Shown here: positions 59,976 to 64,000 of the stretch, one piece after another
How positions within the stretch are numbered: the stretch's first letter is position 1
Layout: each line of letters opens with the position of its first letter
DNA from: Chlorops oryzae
Lineage: Eukaryota > Arthropoda > Insecta > Diptera > Chloropidae
Assembly (NCBI GenBank): GCA_020466095.1
Contig: CM035808.1
Coordinates: 1,393,690 to 1,457,689 of the forward strand
Reading direction: 5' to 3'
Length of the DNA: 64,000 bases
Notes under the pieces: generated by a model
Databases searched by the model: none
What the model saw: only the letters and a program-made list of their open reading frames with translations
What the model was told of the DNA's origin: nothing
Position numbers and translations under genes: made by a program

Positions 59976-60187
59976 CATAACCAGGGCTCGGATTTTGTTG
60001 ACTTTTATAAATTTAAAGCATACTTTATGGAGTAAAAATTTTGTTCAAATCGATTTTTAACTTCAATATGAATTTTTTTCGAATTTAGAAAAGCGATTTG
60101 AAGTTCAGCTTCACTAGACTTATTCGCAAAATGTTGGTAAGAACATTTTTTTGCCCCACAAAGTATGCTAAATATATATAAAAGTCA
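59976..60187. mobile_element. hAT-like foldback MITE, family F copy 3
   Basis: Left arm CAGGGCTCGGATTTTGTTGA through AAGCATACTTTATGG. The right arm has decayed to CAAAGTATGCTAAATATATA. The interior is inverted relative to copy 1 at 8099. Confidence 0.75.
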
Positions 60188-60473
60188 TTTTTTTTTATTA
60201 CCAAGCCAACCATATTTGGAGTGCTCCGAAAAGGAGTGTAAAGAGACTCCTACCGGAAGCAGGACTTTTGCCAAGACCTCAAAAAATACCACCTACGAGC
60301 ATATAACGAGACTAAACGAGTCACTATATTCAAATTCATAACTGAAAGAGAGTCGAAACACACACTTAAGGAGCATTTTAACAAACATGAAAGATAAATT
60401 TTGAGATCCCGAAAAGTTCACATTTTCCATATTGACTTGACTCGATTGATTGGCTGGGTAGTACCAGCAATTA

Positions 60474-60890
60474 GTAGAGCAAAAAGAAATATTTGATTTC
60501 AGCACCCAAAAGTATGCTTATGAATATTTTGAATTACACGTGATAAAGTATTTGCTTTCAACAGGGGCGGACTGGGGGTCAAAGGGCCCACCGGGCGTTA
60601 CCTAAGAAAAAAAATATTTTAAAAAAATCCTTACATCATGAGTATTGATCCCAGATACAGTTAACTGGGGGGCATTTGCCCGGTTGCCCGTAGGCCCAGT
60701 CCGCCCCTGCATTCAAACACAATTTGAGCAATGCCTTTGGATGTCACGTGGATCCTTTGAATGCCCTTAATTGAACACCATCGCTTAAAATTGTATTTTA
60801 TAATTATAAAATGATATACTCGTTAATTCTTGATTAAAATATTTAATTGCATACCTTTAGGTAATGAATTTAAATATTTCCAGTTGCCCT
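60474..60890. mobile_element. hAT-like MITE, family G copy 5, with nested insertion
   Basis: Flanked by a perfect 8-bp duplication AGCAATTA (60466-60473 and 60891-60898). The left end is GTAGAGCAAAAAGAAATATT and the right end AAATATTTCCAGTTGCCCT. A CAGGGGCGG element is inserted at 60562-60708. Confidence 0.8.
60562..60708. mobile_element. hAT-like MITE nested in a family G element
   Basis: Inverted ends AGGGGCGGACTGGG perfect on both sides. Near-perfect 8-bp duplication GCTTTCAA / GCATTCAA (60554-60561 and 60709-60716). Confidence 0.85.
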
Positions 60891-60898
60891 AGCAATTA

Positions 60899-62479
60899 TC
60901 GTTCTTTTTTACGATTGTTGCGCGTCCAGCGAAATTAATTTAATTATTATTTCTATAATTTAATTATGCTGGAAAATATTTCCTCAATGCTCTGATTTTG
61001 CTCTCATTAGAGTATCGATTGTAGATAAACCGATTTTCATCCATGTTTCACATCACTAGATTTTCTCCTGAATTTTTCGATTTTTCTTTTTTTTCGACTG
61101 CATTTGATGATGTAATTACTAATTACATTCATAAAACGAATTTGTAAATATAAAAGAAATTTCAATAAAATCAAATTTAAATTAAGTACTCGTATAGCGT
61201 AAAATGTGCAAATATAATTTGCATGATGGATAAAATTTATGCACACTAGCGAGCATACAAACAGAGGGTGTGAGTGAGAGAGCGAGAGAGGGAGAGAGTT
61301 GTGCGTGTGTGTGTGTTGACTCGATACTTAAAAAACACCAGGGGCATGTGGAAAATTTCTGGGAAAATGGCAGCATTTCAAGCATTAAAATTGATGAAAA
61401 GAGTAAATAAATTTTCAGTTTTATGTATCAAAGCAGTGTTGAACAAAATAATTAGGCATTCTGCATTCATATACCTACATATATATACATTAATAAATAT
61501 ATATAGATTTATATATATATAAATAAACAGTTCCCTACGTGTGTTCTTCATGTGTGTGTGTGTAAATATTAAATAAATCGAAATAAAGAGCATCGCAAGG
61601 GTGCCTTCAAATGCGTTTTGAAGATGTCGCCGCACATTTAAAATTATGAAAATAAATATTAGCAAAAATAAAATAGCATCAAAGCGTAATGAAATGGAAA
61701 TTGCTGTAAATAAATTAGTTTTACGCAAAAAAAAAAAAAATATTTAAAAAAATTAAATCAAATCAAATAATAAGAAAATTAGAGTAATTTAAAGCGCGTC
61801 GATTTTTGATTTCAAATCAAAATCCGGTTCCAAAGACCACAGCGAGCAAAGTGTTTTGCTCCAGTTTAGCATTTCTAAAGGCGCAATATCCAAGGATATT
61901 CGCTCTTAAGTTTGAGTGTTCTGAGTTCCTTGCCAAGAATGTGCGAAAGAATTCATTTTGTCGGACTCTCAAATCAAAATCTGTAAAAAAAAAAAATAAA
62001 AATAGCATAAAATATAAAAAAATAATAATAAAAAGAAAGAGAAAATAGCATGTAAATTGGATAGAAAAAAAAAAACTAAATTTAGTCTAGTCATTTATTG
62101 AGTATTCTGTGCATTTGTAAGTGTAATTTATGGAAAGAAAAAAAAATAATCTAGAAAAACCGAAAAATTGGCAACGAGATCTCTCATTCGCAGTTAAAGA
62201 AACGAGCCGAACACAAATATACTTTAAATAAATTGTATTTGGAGCAAAAACGTCAATAAAAACAAAATATTTTCAACTTTAAATTTATTTCGATCTCATT
62301 TCGATCTGAAAGGCTATCGGTTTCTATAACAAATAGTTTAAAATAGTACAAAAACGTATCGAACCAGTTACAATCCTGCCGTAATTCCTTCTACTCTCCA
62401 ACTACTCACCGATTCGACACAAAAATACCAAGACTTCTCCCTTTTAATTTGGTAACCAATACCTTGAACTGTTTTTTAA
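60899..62479. other. Intergenic AT-rich sequence
   Basis: A GA-rich run at 61270-61300 and a short GT repeat at about 61301-61316. No gene supported. Confidence 0.35.
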
Positions 62480-62750
62480 TAGAGTTGCAAAGAGTATCCG
62501 GCCTTAAATTTAATATCCGGCCGAATACCAGATACCATCTATACCCGGCCGCCCGATACCTTACATTAAACACTTGCTAAATTGTATTTGTACTATGAAT
62601 GCAGATTTGAAAACAGAGCGATTGGAGGAACAGCTCGGAACAAGCATTAGTAGTGCTATGACAAAAAATCCGAAAAATATATAACAGCAAAAAAAAATTA
62701 ACTATCCGGTATCTGGCGTCCGGACCTATACACTATCCGTTGTAACACTA
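62480..62750. mobile_element. Possible TIR element, TAGAGTTGCAA ends
   Basis: Left TAGAGTTGCAAAGAGTATCC and right, read inward, TAGTGTTACAACGGATAGTG. Interior rich in TATCCGG. No target duplication is visible. Confidence 0.45.
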
Positions 62751-63133
62751 CCCTGCAGTAATATGGACTGAACCAAGTGTAGGCATCATGTTACCAGTAC
62801 TAGTCTCCCCTCATAATTCCACTTCTAATGTATTCAACTGACCTTTTTAACATGGGCCTGTCCTTGGGGCGGTACTAGTCCGCAAAACGGCTGTTTTTTT
62901 GGGTCAATTTTCTTAATTTTGTCTGGTTTTAGGATAGTCAAATGAGGAAAATTAGATAAAAATTCTATGTTGATGAAAGTGTCATTTACAGTCTACCCTT
63001 AAACAATCCCGTTTAATACCAACCGCTGGCTTGCCGAATTCGATGGAGCGAACAGCCATAATATAACCGGTAGGATTTGGACCGGTCAAAGGCCAGTCCT
63101 TATTGGGAAATTGACCGGCTTATTACTGCAGGG
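62751..63133. mobile_element. 383-bp TIR element, CCCTGCAGTAATA ends
   Basis: Perfect 13-bp inverted ends CCCTGCAGTAATA, each bordered by TA (62749-62750 and 63134-63135). Non-coding. It directly abuts the preceding element. Confidence 0.75.
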
Positions 63134-63272
63134 TACCCAGCAAAACAAATACACGTAAGTATTAAAGTCATTTAAAACCCGTATCTATACGCGTATTCTC
63201 TCAGTCAAACGTAATTGGGCGTATATAGATGTGTACTTGTTTATCTTGTGTACGTGTAACAGTTGTCGCACT

Positions 63273-63652
63273 CGCCCAGCAGTTATTTAGGAAGTGCATT
63301 ACCAAAGTAATGCATTTTTTCATCGATGAAATAGGAATGCAAAAAGGAATGCAAAGTAAATTGAACAAATTTGCATGGAAAGGTAATCGAAAAGGTAATG
63401 TGTTGCTTAATAAGTTCACTCTTAAAGCACTTCGTTACATACTTCTACAGCATTGCTTGAGAATGCAAATAGTAATGCATTACAAAATCAAGTATTTTCG
63501 ATTACATTTCGTACAACTGGTAATGCAAATAGGTTTGCATTACATTCGCTAGGACATCGCCGTGTTAAAAATAATCGATTCTGTAATGCATAAACAGTAT
63601 GCCTTTTGAATTACTTTTTGCATTACCATCGGTTACAAATAACTACTGGGCG
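63273..63652. mobile_element. 380-bp TIR element with TAATGCA subterminal repeats
   Basis: Inverted ends CGCCCAGCAGTTATTT (15 of 16 matching). Many AATGCA/TGCATT words inside both arms resemble clustered transposase-binding motifs. The open frames on both strands come from this symmetry. Confidence 0.75.
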
Positions 63653-63936
63653 GTTGGATAAAATCATTAGCATGTGTGAGTGTAGCGCTATGTTTCGTAA
63701 GTGTCCAGTCTGCTGAAGGATTCGTCAATTCGCATTAATAAAAAAAAATATGTATTCCGGTCAACCTCGCGGTACGCCCTTTGAGTAAGTTGATCTCTTC
63801 ATTGCTGCAGGGAATCAACTGAGCTTTTGATTGTAACCGCTTCAATATATTTTCATGTGTTCAATGTTTGATCTATTAGAAACCAGGCACAAGAATAAGA
63901 AAAATATTTACACAAGCTTGACTCTCATACTTTCAG

Positions 63937-64000
63937 ATTATTCAGTTGTGGCCTGTCACTGGCCTACCCATATGAAGAGGCCGGATCGGATACATTAAGC
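63937..64000 (+). other. Possible truncated exon at the right edge
   Basis: After a good acceptor (CATACTTTCAG ending 63936) the sequence turns GC-richer and one frame reads LFSCGLSLAYPYEEAGSDTL to the window end. It is too short to identify. It could belong to a neighbouring gene. Confidence 0.3.

Noticed and set aside
63229..63552. 107-codon plus frame near the right end
   Set aside because: Falls inside the TIR element with TAATGCA repeats.

Overview
The window looks like a piece of a dipteran (probably higher-fly) genome. It is AT-rich and intron-dominated, with insect-style splice sites and a high load of short inverted-repeat transposons. One complete mellifera-type mariner is present. 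I cannot name the species from the sequence.

One host gene dominates: a two-pore-domain potassium channel (K2P/TWIK family) on the + strand. Its coding exons lie at 7120-7349, 7439-7595, 19411-19507, 19935-20064 and 52399-53156. Introns are about 0.09, 11.8, 0.43 and 32.3 kb. Phases agree at every junction and the joined core gives four membrane segments with two pore loops (TIGYG and TIGFG). The last intron splits the first glycine codon of the GYG filter. In the sequence as given, the N-terminal exon needs one surplus G removed to stay in frame. The C-terminal tail continues past an in-frame TGA as a coding-like frame to about 54015, interrupted by one frame shift and two more TGA codons. 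A poly(A) signal and a GU-rich stretch follow at 54104-54150.

Upstream (1-7119) are the mariner at 1313-2599, a 380-bp TIR element at 4283-4662, a dispersed-repeat copy at 4809-5465 and a probable 5' leader. Intron 2 (7.6-19.4 kb) holds hAT-like foldback elements, a TTAA-flanked element (12.2-12.9 kb), a dead LINE fragment (13.0-13.5 kb) and a TIR element carrying a tRNA-like core (17.7-18.1 kb). Intron 4 (20.1-52.4 kb) is a repeat landscape. It has a CGATA-rich cluster (20.7-21.5), a ten-copy 134-bp array (21.6-22.9), a 1-kb inverted-repeat element (25.6-26.7), an inverted pair of about 1-kb repeats (26.7-27.7 and 30.0-31.3), TTAA/GGGTTAA arrays (36.7-37.3, 39.4-40.8, 51.05-52.33), an ATTGAT minisatellite (42.1-42.9), a tRNA-derived SINE (45.1) and another inverted pair (45.6-46.2 and 47.9-48.4).

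Downstream of the gene (54-64 kb) is intergenic-like sequence with more hAT-like, TTAA-flanked and other miniature elements. A possible truncated exon of a next gene lies at the right edge.

The main theme outside the gene is that many elements share TTAA flanks with CCC-type ends, and several of these have been amplified into tandem and higher-order arrays. The largest ends only about 70 bp before the splice acceptor of the last exon. I found no CRISPR, operon or other clearly new gene system.
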